Shown: positions 20,448-30,349, counted from the stretch's first letter. The stretch is 64,000 nucleotides of DNA from Methylacidimicrobium fagopyrum (GCA_026225255.1 JAMFSJ010000073.1:1-64000), one strand, 5' to 3'. Notes: generated by a model from the sequence alone, not told the origin. Made by a program: numbers and translations.

Positions 20448-20915
20448 TTAAAGCTCGCCGGAAAATCCCTGCTGTCGCAAGGCCTCAAACAAAACCAGCG
20501 CGACACAATTCGATAAATTCAGCGAACGCGATTCCGTATTGAACATGGGAATCCGTAACCAGTGATCCGGATATTGTTCCAAAAGCTGTTTCGGCAAACC
20601 GGCGGTCTCGCGGCCGAAGATAATAAAATCGTCCGGCGAAAATTTTGCGTCGCTGTAAATTTTTGGTCCGTCCGATTCGACGAACCAAAATTTGCCGCCG
20701 CCAGTTTTGTGGGCGGCTTCAAATTCGCCCCAATTTTTCCAACGCAGCCACGTCACTTGCTGCCAATAATCCATGCCGGCGCGTTTCAAGCTCGCATCGT
20801 CCAGCTTGAAACCGAATGGCTCGATTAAGTGCAGCACTGATTTCGTGGCCGCGCACAACCGCGCCACGTTGCCCGTGTTGGGCGGAATTTCCGGTTGAAG
20901 TAAAACAATGTTCAT
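20448..20915 (-). CDS. trmL: tRNA (cytidine(34)-2'-O)-methyltransferase, SPOUT family
   Basis: MNIVLLQPEIPPNTGNVARLCAAT; FGRETAGLP; MFNTESRSLNLSNCVALVLFEALRQ. Confidence 0.93.
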   Translation of the reverse strand: MNIVLLQPEIPPNTGNVARLCAATKSVLHLIEPFGFKLDDASLKRAGMDYWQQVTWLRWKNWGEFEAAHKTGGGKFWFVESDGPKIYSDAKFSPDDFIIFGRETAGLPKQLLEQYPDHWLRIPMFNTESRSLNLSNCVALVLFEALRQQGFSGEL

Positions 20916-20961
20916 TGCAGAAGAATTCAGAATTCAGGAGCCAGAATCCAGTAAAAGACAC

Positions 20962-21774
20962 TTAATCCAGATCGTCGGTGGTTGCCAGATTCGGTTTTCT
21001 AGCTTCTGACTTCTGGCTTCTCCCATAAAAAACTTTCCACAAAACCAAACCATGCGCGGGCGCCGTCATGCCGGCGACGCGCCGGTCTTTGCTCGCTAAA
21101 ATATCCGCCACGCGTGTCATGGGGATTTTTCCCTGACCGACCTGCACCAACGTGCCGACGATACCGCGGCACATCTTGTAGAGAAAGCCGTCGCCTTCGA
21201 TGACGAAGGTCAGTTGCGCGCCGGATTTTTTGATATCGCAACGCGACAACGTGCGCACATTGGATGCCATTTCGTAGGTGCGGGTAACGGCGAAACAGCG
21301 GAAGTCATGCTTGCCGACAAATAATTTTGCGGCCGCCCGCATCTTGACCAGATCCAGTTTAGCGGGAAAATGCCACGCCCGTTTTTGCAACAGCGGATTC
21401 ATCGCCGGATGATTCCAAACGGTGTAGCGATATTGTTTGCCCGTCGCGTGAAAGCGCGCGTGAAATTTCGCCGGCACCCGCGACGCGGTGAGCACGCGGA
21501 TGTCGTCCGGCAAAAAAGCGTTGAGCGCGAGCGCGAGCCGGGCCTCGGGCATCTTGAATTCCGCCCGCGGAATTTCCACATGGGCGACCATGCCGAGCGC
21601 GTGAACGCCGGTATCCGTGCGACTGGAACTGTGAATGCGTTTCACGCTCGGAAACATTTTTCCGAACGCGGTCTCAATTTTTTCCTGCACGCCCGTGCCG
21701 ATTTTCTGCACCTGCCAGCCCTGATAAGCCGTGCCGTCATAAGCGATGACGAGTTTGAATTTTAACGTGTCCAC
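20962..21774 (-). CDS. truA: tRNA pseudouridine(38-40) synthase
   Basis: FKLVIAYDGTAYQGWQVQ; SSRTDTGVHALG; FHARFHATGKQYRY. Confidence 0.94.
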   Translation of the reverse strand: MDTLKFKLVIAYDGTAYQGWQVQKIGTGVQEKIETAFGKMFPSVKRIHSSSRTDTGVHALGMVAHVEIPRAEFKMPEARLALALNAFLPDDIRVLTASRVPAKFHARFHATGKQYRYTVWNHPAMNPLLQKRAWHFPAKLDLVKMRAAAKLFVGKHDFRCFAVTRTYEMASNVRTLSRCDIKKSGAQLTFVIEGDGFLYKMCRGIVGTLVQVGQGKIPMTRVADILASKDRRVAGMTAPAHGLVLWKVFYGRSQKSEARKPNLATTDDLD

Positions 21775-21782
21775 CGGGAAAA

Positions 21783-21899
21783 TTTAACCACGGATGGACG
21801 CGGATGAACATGGCTAAAAACCCGCCACGATTTTGACGCGATAATTTGTAGGATTTGCGTCTAAAAAATCTTTTCCGATCCGCGTCTGTCCGGGATTAA
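21783..21899. repeat. Intergenic imperfect inverted repeat between divergent genes
   Basis: tttaaccacggatggacgcggat versus atccgcgtctgtccgggattaa. Confidence 0.65.
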
Positions 21900-21963
21900 T
21901 TTTTGCCGCTTTGCGCCGCCGCGCCTTTGCGTTAGAGTCCGCGGCAGCCGAAACCTATTTCTC

Positions 21964-22962
21964 ATGATCCGTTCATTTGCATTCACCACGCAGGGCAAGC
22001 TGCATAGCAAGGACATCGAACCGTTCCTGATGCCGACGTTGCTGGCAGACACGAATCTTTTTCTCTGGGTGGATTTGGAAAGCCCGACGACGACCGAATG
22101 GAAATCGGTGTTGGAACAGATTTTTCATTTTCATCCCTTGTCCATTGAAGACTGCGTGTCGCCGAGTCCGTCGCCCAAGGTGGAAGAATATTCGCCTAAG
22201 GAAGGCGATTTGTTCACCCCATATCTGTTCATGGTCATTCACGCGGTAGATTACAGTCGTAAGGATGGTTGTTTTGCGACGAGCGAATTGGATTTTTTCC
22301 TCGGTAAAAATTTTCTCGTCACGTTTCACGAAAAAGCGTTGCGCAGCGTCTCGACCGTGGAAGAACGCGCACTCAATGGCACGATGGGCATCGCGCGCGC
22401 GCCCGACCGGGTGGCGCATTCGTTGTTGGATACGTTGGTAGATAATTACAAGCCGGCGCTCGATGAACTTGGTTTGGAGATCGCGGAACTGGAGCAGGAA
22501 GCCTTGCAGAAACCGACGCAGCAAACGCTTAATCGCATCTTGCAGGTGAAAAAGGAAGTGTTGCACCTGCGCCAGATCATCGGCCCGCAACGCGAAGTGT
22601 TGGGGAAATTTGCCGCGGGTGATTTCAAGCTCGTGCGCCCGCATCTCACGCCGTATTTCCGCGATGTGTATGACGCCATTTTTCACATCGGCGAACTGGC
22701 GCACACTTACACGGATTCGCTCACCGGGATCTTGCAAGTTTACTTGAACATGTCGTCGAATCAGACCGGCGAAGTCGTGAAATTGCTCACGCTCATCACG
22801 GTCATCACGACGCCGCTGATGATGATCGGCACGTGGTATGGGATGAATTTCAAAGATATGCCGGAGTTGGAATACCAACATGCGTATCCGTTTGCGGTCG
22901 GGATCACCGCGCTGGCGACGTTGGCGACGTATTTGTATTTCAAGAAGCGGAAGTGGTTCTGA
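21964..22962 (+). CDS. corA: Magnesium/cobalt transporter CorA
   Basis: C-terminal TTPLMMIGTWYGMNF (GMN motif) with two TM segments; HPLSIEDC. Confidence 0.93.
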   Translation: MIRSFAFTTQGKLHSKDIEPFLMPTLLADTNLFLWVDLESPTTTEWKSVLEQIFHFHPLSIEDCVSPSPSPKVEEYSPKEGDLFTPYLFMVIHAVDYSRKDGCFATSELDFFLGKNFLVTFHEKALRSVSTVEERALNGTMGIARAPDRVAHSLLDTLVDNYKPALDELGLEIAELEQEALQKPTQQTLNRILQVKKEVLHLRQIIGPQREVLGKFAAGDFKLVRPHLTPYFRDVYDAIFHIGELAHTYTDSLTGILQVYLNMSSNQTGEVVKLLTLITVITTPLMMIGTWYGMNFKDMPELEYQHAYPFAVGITALATLATYLYFKKRKWF

Positions 22963-22972
22963 ACGTCAAATT

Positions 22973-23437
22973 TCACAAAAACTTCCACTCGCAAAAGGTC
23001 GCGGCCTGACCGCACGGTTTTCCGTCCGGCGTGATCAAATTCCAAACCGTCGCCTGCGAAATTTGGAAGCGGCGACCGTTCTTGGAAATTCGCACACCCG
23101 AATAATCATCAATAAAACCGTGCGTGGTGACCGCCGCGAGCAAGCGCGCGCGTTCCTCGCGATTGGGCGCTTCGGCGGTCAGACGCGAAGGCGTGCGGGT
23201 CAATTCTGCCCACGACATTTCCCAAAGCGACAGTGCGGTTTGATTGCCATAATTCAAAACCGGATCCGCTTCCGTGCCATGCGAAACAAGCACGAAAGGC
23301 GAATTAAAAATGATCTCCGCTTGCTCCGCGCTGGAAAAATTTCCCGCCAATAAGTTGCGTCGCGTAAAATGTTTGAAGCTGCGCACCAAAATTTCCGCGT
23401 GCGCCACGGCGAATTCACTTTGCCAGATTTCTTTCAC
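22973..23437 (-). CDS. MEKHLA domain-containing protein
   Basis: FVLVSHGTEADPVLNYGNQTALSLWEMSWAELTRTPSRLTAE pattern. Confidence 0.8.
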   Translation of the reverse strand: MKEIWQSEFAVAHAEILVRSFKHFTRRNLLAGNFSSAEQAEIIFNSPFVLVSHGTEADPVLNYGNQTALSLWEMSWAELTRTPSRLTAEAPNREERARLLAAVTTHGFIDDYSGVRISKNGRRFQISQATVWNLITPDGKPCGQAATFCEWKFL

Positions 23438-23537
23438 GCGAGGATGGTGAATTTTTTAGCGGCGGTCGGCAATCTGTATCCACGCTGCGGGCGATTGAAT
23501 TTTGCTGCGGGGAGGTTTTCTTTGCGTCTTAGCGTTA

Positions 23538-23760
23538 AAACCGGCCGCGCAATTTGCGCTCGGTCACGAATTGAAAGTGAACGATTCCAGCAAGGAATTA
23601 CTCACTCGCAGAAAAGGAAAAAGATCGTTTCACGCAAAATTCGCTGCAATGGTTCATCAACGAACAGTTGGAAGAAGTTTCTTCCGCCGATGAACTGTTG
23701 CAAGTCATCAGCCGCGCCGGGGATACGGTTTTTGTTTTTAATCGAGACCTGCAAATCTGA
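23538..23760 (+). pseudogene. Ferritin remnant: N-terminally truncated and frameshifted
   Basis: Frame A (23538..23606) KPAAQFALGHELKVNDSSKELLT continues in frame B (23605..23760) as LAEKEKDRFTQNSLQWFINEQLEEVSSADELLQVISRAGDTVFVFNRDLQI*, a ferritin-type C-terminus. Confidence 0.8.
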
Positions 23761-23774
23761 AGAGTTTCTTTTTT

Positions 23775-23855
23775 GACAGGATTAACCGGATTTACCGGAT
23801 TAAAAAATGGCGCTTTCCGGCTGATTTAATCCGGTTAATTCTGTCTTCTTTTCAG
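23775..23855. repeat. Intergenic inverted repeat between ferritin remnant and engB
   Basis: gacaggattaaccggatttaccggattaaa ... tttaatccggttaattctgtc. Confidence 0.75.
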
Positions 23856-23868
23856 GTCCGATCGGCGC

Positions 23869-24621
23869 TCACCACGGGCGTTCCAGATCAGGGCGTTTCT
23901 TCGTCGGGCCCTTTGATTTTTGGCCCAACGTGGCCAAACCTTCGGGCGTCGCGTCGGCTTTCGCGGCTTCAGCGGCGATGGCGTCCATGGTTTCACCGAT
24001 GACGCCGAGCAACGCGGCGCGACCTTGTCCGGACACGGCAGAACAGGTGAAATACGCGGGCGGTTGCACGAACCACGGAGAGATTTGCGCCATAAATGCG
24101 GCGATATTTTTCTCCGTGTCCACGGGCAGATTTTTATCCGTCTTGGTGAAAACGAGCACGAACGGGATTTCGTTGCGCGTAAGCCATTCGAGAAATTCGA
24201 GGTCAATCTCTTGCGGTGTCAGCCCCGAATCAATCAGCGCGAAAACGTGGCACAGATTCGTGCGGTTTTTCAGATATTCAGAAACGGCGTTATTAAAACG
24301 ACGACTGGCCTTGCGCGAACCTTCGGCGAAACCGTAGCCGGGCAAATCCACCAGCCGCCACGTTTTGTTCATCGTAAATATATTGATGAGCTTGGTGAAA
24401 CCGGGCGTGGGCGAGACGCGCGCCAGACCCACTTCGCCCGCCAGAAAATTCAGCAGCGACGATTTGCCGACGTTCGAGCGGCCGATGAAAGCGAATTCCG
24501 GCAACGATTCATCGGGACACGAATCCAAGTCCGGTGCGCTGCAATCAAAAATGGCGGATGAAATATCCATAATATATCTGGATTGATTATCGCAGAAAAT
24601 CCGCGACGCGGACATCATCAT
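23869..24621 (-). CDS. engB: Ribosome biogenesis GTP-binding protein YsxC/EngB
   Basis: FAFIGRSNVGKSSLLNFLAG; RLVDLPGYGFAEGS; VFTKTDK; start may be internal. Confidence 0.93.
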   Translation of the reverse strand: MMMSASRIFCDNQSRYIMDISSAIFDCSAPDLDSCPDESLPEFAFIGRSNVGKSSLLNFLAGEVGLARVSPTPGFTKLINIFTMNKTWRLVDLPGYGFAEGSRKASRRFNNAVSEYLKNRTNLCHVFALIDSGLTPQEIDLEFLEWLTRNEIPFVLVFTKTDKNLPVDTEKNIAAFMAQISPWFVQPPAYFTCSAVSGQGRAALLGVIGETMDAIAAEAAKADATPEGLATLGQKSKGPTKKRPDLERPW

Positions 24622-24704
24622 TTTTCCCGGGTGATGGAAGCGTGCCGGTTTTTTTATTTAAACGTTTTGACCGGCGCTTAAAATGCCCTTCACGCGTGCG
24701 CCAT

Positions 24705-26426
24705 TTACCACTGAAAGGTCACGGCTTTGCCATCTAACTTCCATTGCGTGGGCGTGCGGGTTTGCAACCAGTCGAGCGGTTCGCCGAGCGGTTGCGGTTG
24801 GGCGGCGGCGGTCAAGGCGGCCTGCAACGCTTGGGTTTGTTCTGGGCCAGCCAATCGTTGCGGCCAGCTCACAAAGAGCGGCGTGCCGCTGTGGGCCAGC
24901 AAATCGAGCCACTGCCGATTTTTCTCCCACGGAACCGCGTTGCTGCGGGCGAGGCCGGAACAGTCAGCGTCCACCAAATAGAACGCGCCATTTTGCGCCG
25001 CGCGGAAGGCCAGGCAATTCACGCCCATCTTGCGCGTGCGATTCCAGTCCGTGCCGCTGGTGTCGTCACCGATGCGCGCCAGCTCAAAAATGCCGGCGGA
25101 AAGGTGGCTCATCGTGTTGCAACCATTTAACAGCACCTTATTTCCAGCGGCCTGACGAAGCGTGCGATAAAAATTCAAAATGATTTCCGCGGTCGTGTGG
25201 CTGCGATCAGAAAACGCCCAGCCGTCTTCCGTTATTTCATCGCCCATGTGGTTTCCCCAGCGGCCCAAAATTTCTTCGGTGGAAAAATCATGCTTAATCA
25301 TTTCGTAACCCCAGCCGCGAAAACGCTGCATATTTTCGGTGATGTCTTTCAAGACTTCCGGGTTTGAGGGATCGAGTGTTTCCGACCGGTTGGCCAGACG
25401 CCACGTTGCCGGGCAATCCGGCCACGCTTGCAAGGGGCGATACCACAGGCCGGGCCGCGCGTTCAGGGCTTTGATTGCCTGCGCCACTTCGGACATCGTG
25501 GAACCGAATTTTTCGTTCGTTTTTTTCCACGGATTACCGCGGTCTTTGCCGCCTTGCCGGTTCGCTTGCCAGCCATCATCAATCACCATATAAGGCTGGT
25601 TTTCTTTCGTCGGAGAAAGTGCGGACGTAAAGGCGGCGTCTTTCAAAAAACCCGCGGCGGTGTTGGCGCCGTAAGCGCAATACCAATCGTTAAATCCGTA
25701 AACCGGCTGACGAACAATCCTCGGGTGCGGACACATCTGCCGGCAAAAAACGCTCGCCGCCGCAAAAGCATTTTCACTCGCCTGACCTTGGTGAGTGATG
25801 ATCGTGCAAACGGTCAAGGTGCGTTTGCCGAGTTCAACCCCGACTCCACCGCTGCGCACATCGGCCCACAGATCAATGCCGTTCGCATCCGTTCGCCAAT
25901 AACACAACGCCGCCGGACCGGTCATCACGCCGTAACCATCGGTGGTCGTTCCATTCGAAACTAAAAAATACCACGGCATCGCGCCGGTGCGGCCGATCGG
26001 TTTCCATTGCAGATCGCCGTAGGCCCGCTCCCAGGCGTCGCCCAGAAAAACCGCATTGGTATCGAAAGTTGCCGCCCAATGCAGATGCAGTTTTTTCACC
26101 GGCACGCCCGGGGCTTTCAGCGACACGACAGCGGGGTTTGCGCGAATGATTACTTGGATGCCGCCGCCCGACCACTTGCCCTGATCGCCTGAAGTCAACG
26201 TGATGGTTCCGTTGGTCAAAACCACTTCAACCGAACTGGGCGGTTGCGTGAGGTCGGTGAAATTAGCGGCCACCAAATTTTCGCCGGCGAGCCGAAAAAA
26301 TAACGCCGTTAGCAAACCTAACCAAAATTGTTTTGGACGGATCATAAAAATTGGATTCAAAAAAATTGCGGTGATCTGGTTCACGGCATTTTCGGACCGC
26401 AAACCAGATGGTTCCGACGATGACAA
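24705..26426 (-). CDS. Secreted alpha-galactosidase-like glycoside hydrolase (clan GH-D type)
   Basis: NDWYCAYG, YMVIDDGWQ, GWGYEMIKHDFSTEEI, ARIGDDTSGTDW; start may be internal (MIRPKQFWLGLLTALF). Confidence 0.75.
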   Translation of the reverse strand: MSSSEPSGLRSENAVNQITAIFLNPIFMIRPKQFWLGLLTALFFRLAGENLVAANFTDLTQPPSSVEVVLTNGTITLTSGDQGKWSGGGIQVIIRANPAVVSLKAPGVPVKKLHLHWAATFDTNAVFLGDAWERAYGDLQWKPIGRTGAMPWYFLVSNGTTTDGYGVMTGPAALCYWRTDANGIDLWADVRSGGVGVELGKRTLTVCTIITHQGQASENAFAAASVFCRQMCPHPRIVRQPVYGFNDWYCAYGANTAAGFLKDAAFTSALSPTKENQPYMVIDDGWQANRQGGKDRGNPWKKTNEKFGSTMSEVAQAIKALNARPGLWYRPLQAWPDCPATWRLANRSETLDPSNPEVLKDITENMQRFRGWGYEMIKHDFSTEEILGRWGNHMGDEITEDGWAFSDRSHTTAEIILNFYRTLRQAAGNKVLLNGCNTMSHLSAGIFELARIGDDTSGTDWNRTRKMGVNCLAFRAAQNGAFYLVDADCSGLARSNAVPWEKNRQWLDLLAHSGTPLFVSWPQRLAGPEQTQALQAALTAAAQPQPLGEPLDWLQTRTPTQWKLDGKAVTFQW

Positions 26427-26480
26427 AACTAGCCAGTTCCCAATTGCCCGGCCATTCAGACTAAATTTACGCCGGGAATT

Positions 26481-27220
26481 TTACGGTTTCGCGGCAATCG
26501 GGCGAATCTTGATGTTGCGGAACGAGACGCTGCCGTGATCGCCTTGCAAACCGATGAAGCCGAGATCGGATTTTGCAAAGCCGGGCATCTGGCTGAATTT
26601 GCAGGCGGCCACGCGCGCATTGAAATCGGCGCTGTGCAGGACGTAATCAAAATATTTTACGCCGTTGATGTCGTGTTCGCATTTTTCGGGCGTGACGAGG
26701 AGGCGGATATGATTCCATTGGCCAACGGGTTTAGTGGCGTCGAGCGTCTTGCCGGTGGCAGGATCAATCGGCGGTTGATAGAGCGCGTAGAGCCAGCCGC
26801 AACGGATTTTATCGGCGGCTTTTTCGTTATCTTCCAATTGAAATTCCGGTCCGGTCGCCCACGTGGCGCCGCCGTCGTTGGTGATGTGATACAAGATGCC
26901 GAGTTGCCGCCTTCGGAAATGTTGTAATCGAGTTGGAGTTCGAACCAATCGTATTTGCCAGCGCTGACGATGTCGCCGGCGTTATGCGGATCCACACACG
27001 TAAGGACGCCGTCTTTCACCTGCCAACCGGGGCGGACGCCGTCTTTTTTGAAATTACTCCAACCGTTAAAATCTTCGCCGTCGAACAGCAGTTGCCAACC
27101 CGCGGCTTTTTCCGCCGAGGTGAGCGTGTTGGGTTTGACGCAAGTGGTGCCGCAATGCGTGGTGCAGCCGGTGAAAGCCAAAGCGGAGGCGGCGAAGGCG
27201 ATGAGTAAAGTGTTTTTCAT
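26481..27220 (-). pseudogene. DUF1080 (3-keto-disaccharide hydrolase-like) lipoprotein with a single frameshift
   Basis: MKNTLLIAFAASALAFTGCTTHCG...WQLLFDGEDFNGWSNFKKDG...YNISEGGNS in one frame, GILYHITNDGGATWATGPEFQLEDN in the next; 1-nt deletion near 26906. Confidence 0.8.
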
Positions 27221-27475
27221 GGTGGGGAAAAAATTAGACGAAGTTGGCGGCGGGGACAATGGAAAGAATTGGCGAATATTTTGCAGTCGCGGCCTGGCTG
27301 GGAAAACATCGCCGACGCCCAATTGCCGCCCATTCACGATGATCCGTGTGACCGATTCATTATCGCCGCCGCAAAACAGCATGATTTAACGGGCGTGGCT
27401 GGCGATGAATAGTTTGAGAAATATGGCCTGACGGTGATCCGTTAGGCAATGCCATAAAGAACGTGTGTCACGACC

Positions 27476-27502
27476 GGAGCGCCGAGCATTGCTCGGCGCT
27501 CC
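27476..27502. repeat. Near-perfect palindrome, 13-bp arms
   Basis: ggagcgccgagca t tgctcggcgctcc. Confidence 0.85.
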
Positions 27503-27510
27503 GATTAAAA

Positions 27511-27554
27511 TAAAAAACGGGAGGGAAGCGCCTTACGGCAAACTTCACCTCCCG
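27511..27554 (-). terminator. Rho-independent terminator of the pfk gene
   Basis: Minus strand cgggaggtgaag...cttccctcccgttttttatttt. Confidence 0.75.
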
Positions 27555-27573
27555 GGTAAATCGTGAATGCGGA

Positions 27574-28806
27574 TCAGTGTTTCACTTCAATCGCCTGGCC
27601 CATCGGCTGGCCAATTTCTTTGAGCAATTGCACGAACCATTTCGTTTTAACAGCGAACGGTTTGCCGCCTTTGATGCGCTCGAATTCGATGGCGCGGAGT
27701 TGATCGCCGCGTTCTTCGTCTTCGCCTACCACGCCGCCTTTGCCGGCGAAAGCGCATTGCACGGCCTTGACGGCGCAACGTTTGATGAGTTTGCGATCCG
27801 CCGCATTGGCCGCGGCGGCGCGGCTGTAATAACCACTTTTTTGCACGAGCGTTTTTTCCGCGCCGAGCAATTCAGCGAACTGTTTGGAGAACCACGAGCC
27901 GACGTTCACCTTGTCCAACCGGACGTGGCCGAACGCATCGCGCGGAACTTCTTCACCGCGCGATTTCATTTCCGCAACGATCGACTCCACGCCGGCACCT
28001 TCGGATATGAACAGGTTCACGCAATCGTGTTTGTCCATGATCTTTTTCAGACGCGCGGCTTCGGCCTTGATGTCGAGTGCCATTTCGGGAATGAAGATCG
28101 CGTGCACCCCGCGACGTTCGCTGCTCAAACCGAGCTCCGGCAAGAAGCTCATTTCTGACATCAACTTCGAGTATTCCGCCGCCGTCGCCGCCGTGAGCCA
28201 GCCGCAATTGCGGCCCATGACTTCGTGAATGATGAGCATGCGCGGATTCGCGTTGTGCTCGGCCACGACGTTGGCGAAATAATGCGCGCCTTCCTCGGCC
28301 GCCGTCCACGCGCCCAAACTTTGGCGGATCGGAATCACGTCATTATCAATCGTCTTCGGCATGCCGACGACCGTGAGATTATAATTGTTCGCCTTGAGAA
28401 ATTTCGCGAGGTCCGCCGCCGCCGTATTGGTGTCGTCACCGCCGATGGTGTGCAACACGTCCACGCCGTCCTTGATCAATTGATCCGCCGCGACCTTCTG
28501 CGGATCTTGACCTTCCTTGACGAGCCCGCGCTTCACGCAATCCTTGATGTTGGTGAGCTTCACGCGGCTGTTGCCGATGGGACTGCCGCCGTGTTCGACC
28601 AGCGCCTTCCACTTTTTGCGCGCCGAAGCGGTCACCTTCAAACTCTTGCCTTGCAACAAGCCCATGTAACCGTTCACGTAGCAGATGATCTCCACCTTCG
28701 GCGCCGTGCGCGTGTAAGTTTCGATCAAATAACCAATGGAAGCGCTCAAGCACGGAGCTAAACCGCCCGCTGTCAGGATGCCAACTTTCTTAATTTTTTT
28801 ATTCAT
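27574..28806 (-). CDS. 6-phosphofructokinase family (likely PPi-dependent type)
   Basis: KKVGILTAGGLAPCLSASIGYLIE; TIGGDDTNTAAADLAKFL; GMPKTIDNDV. Confidence 0.87.
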   Translation of the reverse strand: MNKKIKKVGILTAGGLAPCLSASIGYLIETYTRTAPKVEIICYVNGYMGLLQGKSLKVTASARKKWKALVEHGGSPIGNSRVKLTNIKDCVKRGLVKEGQDPQKVAADQLIKDGVDVLHTIGGDDTNTAAADLAKFLKANNYNLTVVGMPKTIDNDVIPIRQSLGAWTAAEEGAHYFANVVAEHNANPRMLIIHEVMGRNCGWLTAATAAEYSKLMSEMSFLPELGLSSERRGVHAIFIPEMALDIKAEAARLKKIMDKHDCVNLFISEGAGVESIVAEMKSRGEEVPRDAFGHVRLDKVNVGSWFSKQFAELLGAEKTLVQKSGYYSRAAAANAADRKLIKRCAVKAVQCAFAGKGGVVGEDEERGDQLRAIEFERIKGGKPFAVKTKWFVQLLKEIGQPMGQAIEVKH

Positions 28807-28996
28807 AAATTTTTGGAGGGCCAAGCCTCAAGCCGCCGATGATGTGGCAAAGACGTTTCAAGCTCAATTTCAAACCGCGCCGCAACCAACGGTAACCCGT
28901 TTTACGGCGGCCCGTAATCGAGGTCGTCCGCGGTTCAATTTTCTCAGCTTACCGAAATGGCTCGTAAAGCGTAAATCGCCTGTCGTAAATTTGGTC

Positions 28997-29533
28997 GTGG
29001 CCAAGAATATTGTTTATTTCGATCTCGAAACGCAGAAGTCCGCTGATGAAGTGGGCGGTTGGGGTAATATTTCCAAAATGGGCATGAGCATCGGCGTGAC
29101 TTACAGCACGGCGACAGGTGAATATAAAATTTACGGCGAACCGCAGGTCAACGATCTGCTCAAGGAATTGCAACGCGCGGATTTGGTCGTCGGTTTCAAT
29201 AATTTGCGGTTCGATTACGAAGTGTTGCACGGCTACACGGCCTATGATCTCGCGCAATTGCCGACGCTCGACATGCTCGTGGAATTGCAAAACACGTTGA
29301 ATCACCGGCTCTCGCTGGATTCCATCGCCACCGCGACGTTCGGCGTGGAAAAAACGGCGGAAGGTTTGCAGGCGATCCGATGGTTCAACGAAGGCAAGAT
29401 GGCCGAGATCGCCGAGTATTGCTGCTACGACGTGAAGATCACCAAGCTCGTTCACGAATACGGCGTGCAACACCGGCAGCTTCATTACAATAATCGCTTC
29501 GGCAAAAAAATGACCGTGCCGGTGAAGTGGTGA
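28997..29533 (+). CDS. Ribonuclease H-like / DnaQ-like exonuclease domain protein
   Basis: NIVYFDLETQKS (DxE), VGFNNLRFDYEVL, YCCYDVKITKLVHEYG; GTG start proposed because the long ORF overlaps the divergent pfk start. Confidence 0.7.
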   Translation: MAKNIVYFDLETQKSADEVGGWGNISKMGMSIGVTYSTATGEYKIYGEPQVNDLLKELQRADLVVGFNNLRFDYEVLHGYTAYDLAQLPTLDMLVELQNTLNHRLSLDSIATATFGVEKTAEGLQAIRWFNEGKMAEIAEYCCYDVKITKLVHEYGVQHRQLHYNNRFGKKMTVPVKW

Positions 29534-29545
29534 CCAGACGGGGGA

Positions 29546-29665
29546 TTTTTAACCGCTAATCTACGCTGATCTGCGCTAATCAAAAACGGTCGCGCAAAGT
29601 TGCTGCCCCACCCGTTAAGCTTGTTTCCATTAGCGAAGATCAGCGTAGATTAGCGGTTAAAAAAA
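29546..29665. repeat. Long inverted repeat between convergent genes
   Basis: tttttaaccgctaatctacgctgatctgcgctaat ... attagcgaagatcagcgtagattagcggttaaaaa. Confidence 0.9.
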
Positions 29666-29680
29666 TTCACAATTTTGGGT

Positions 29681-30349
29681 TTAAACTAATTTTCGAAATA
29701 TCCGCGTCACGTCTGATCGCTGCAAAACTTTCGCGGCGTCAAAGCGTTTGCCTAACCATGGCGCGGTGAAAATTTTTTCAGAGGATATAAATTGCTCCAA
29801 TAACTTTACGTTAGAACTCGTCGCCGCGTCGGGTTTTGGCGGCGACATCAAAATCACTTTAGCTTGGGCGCGAAGATTTTTTGGTAACGCCTCCAACGTG
29901 AGTCGCAGGTGATTGACCACGCCAAGCTTATTGGGCGCGACAATGATGGGCGTGGCGCGCAGGGCGACCAGCAGATGGCGCGAGTCAAAATTTTTGCCCA
30001 GCGGACTCAATAATCCGCCGGCGCCTTCAACCAAGACGACGTCGAATTTTTTCTGCGTCGCCCGAATGTGCGTGAGCACAGACGCGAGCTTGACGGTCTT
30101 TTTTTCAAGCTTCGCGGCCAGCACGGGCGCGATCGCCGCGCGAAAATGCCACGGATTGATTTCATCCAACGTCAATGCGCCGTCGAGGGCCGCACACAAA
30201 GCTTCAGCGTCGGCGCGTCCCCCGGAACACAACGGCTTGAAGGCCGCGACGCGGGTTTTCTGCGCGCGCAAAAATTGGGCGAAAAGCGCGGTGAAAACCG
30301 TTTTGCCGACGCCCGTATCCGTGCCCGTGATGAAAAACGTTGGCTGCAT
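29681..30349 (-). CDS. bioD: Dethiobiotin synthase
   Basis: MQPTFFITGTDTGVGKTVFTALFAQ; VEGAGGLLSPL; start placed at 30349. Confidence 0.92.
   Translation of the reverse strand: MQPTFFITGTDTGVGKTVFTALFAQFLRAQKTRVAAFKPLCSGGRADAEALCAALDGALTLDEINPWHFRAAIAPVLAAKLEKKTVKLASVLTHIRATQKKFDVVLVEGAGGLLSPLGKNFDSRHLLVALRATPIIVAPNKLGVVNHLRLTLEALPKNLRAQAKVILMSPPKPDAATSSNVKLLEQFISSEKIFTAPWLGKRFDAAKVLQRSDVTRIFRKLV

Noticed and set aside
21973-22881. 302-aa minus-strand ORF antisense to corA
   Set aside because: Shadow ORF; His/Arg-rich composition typical of antisense frames, corA on the plus strand is clear
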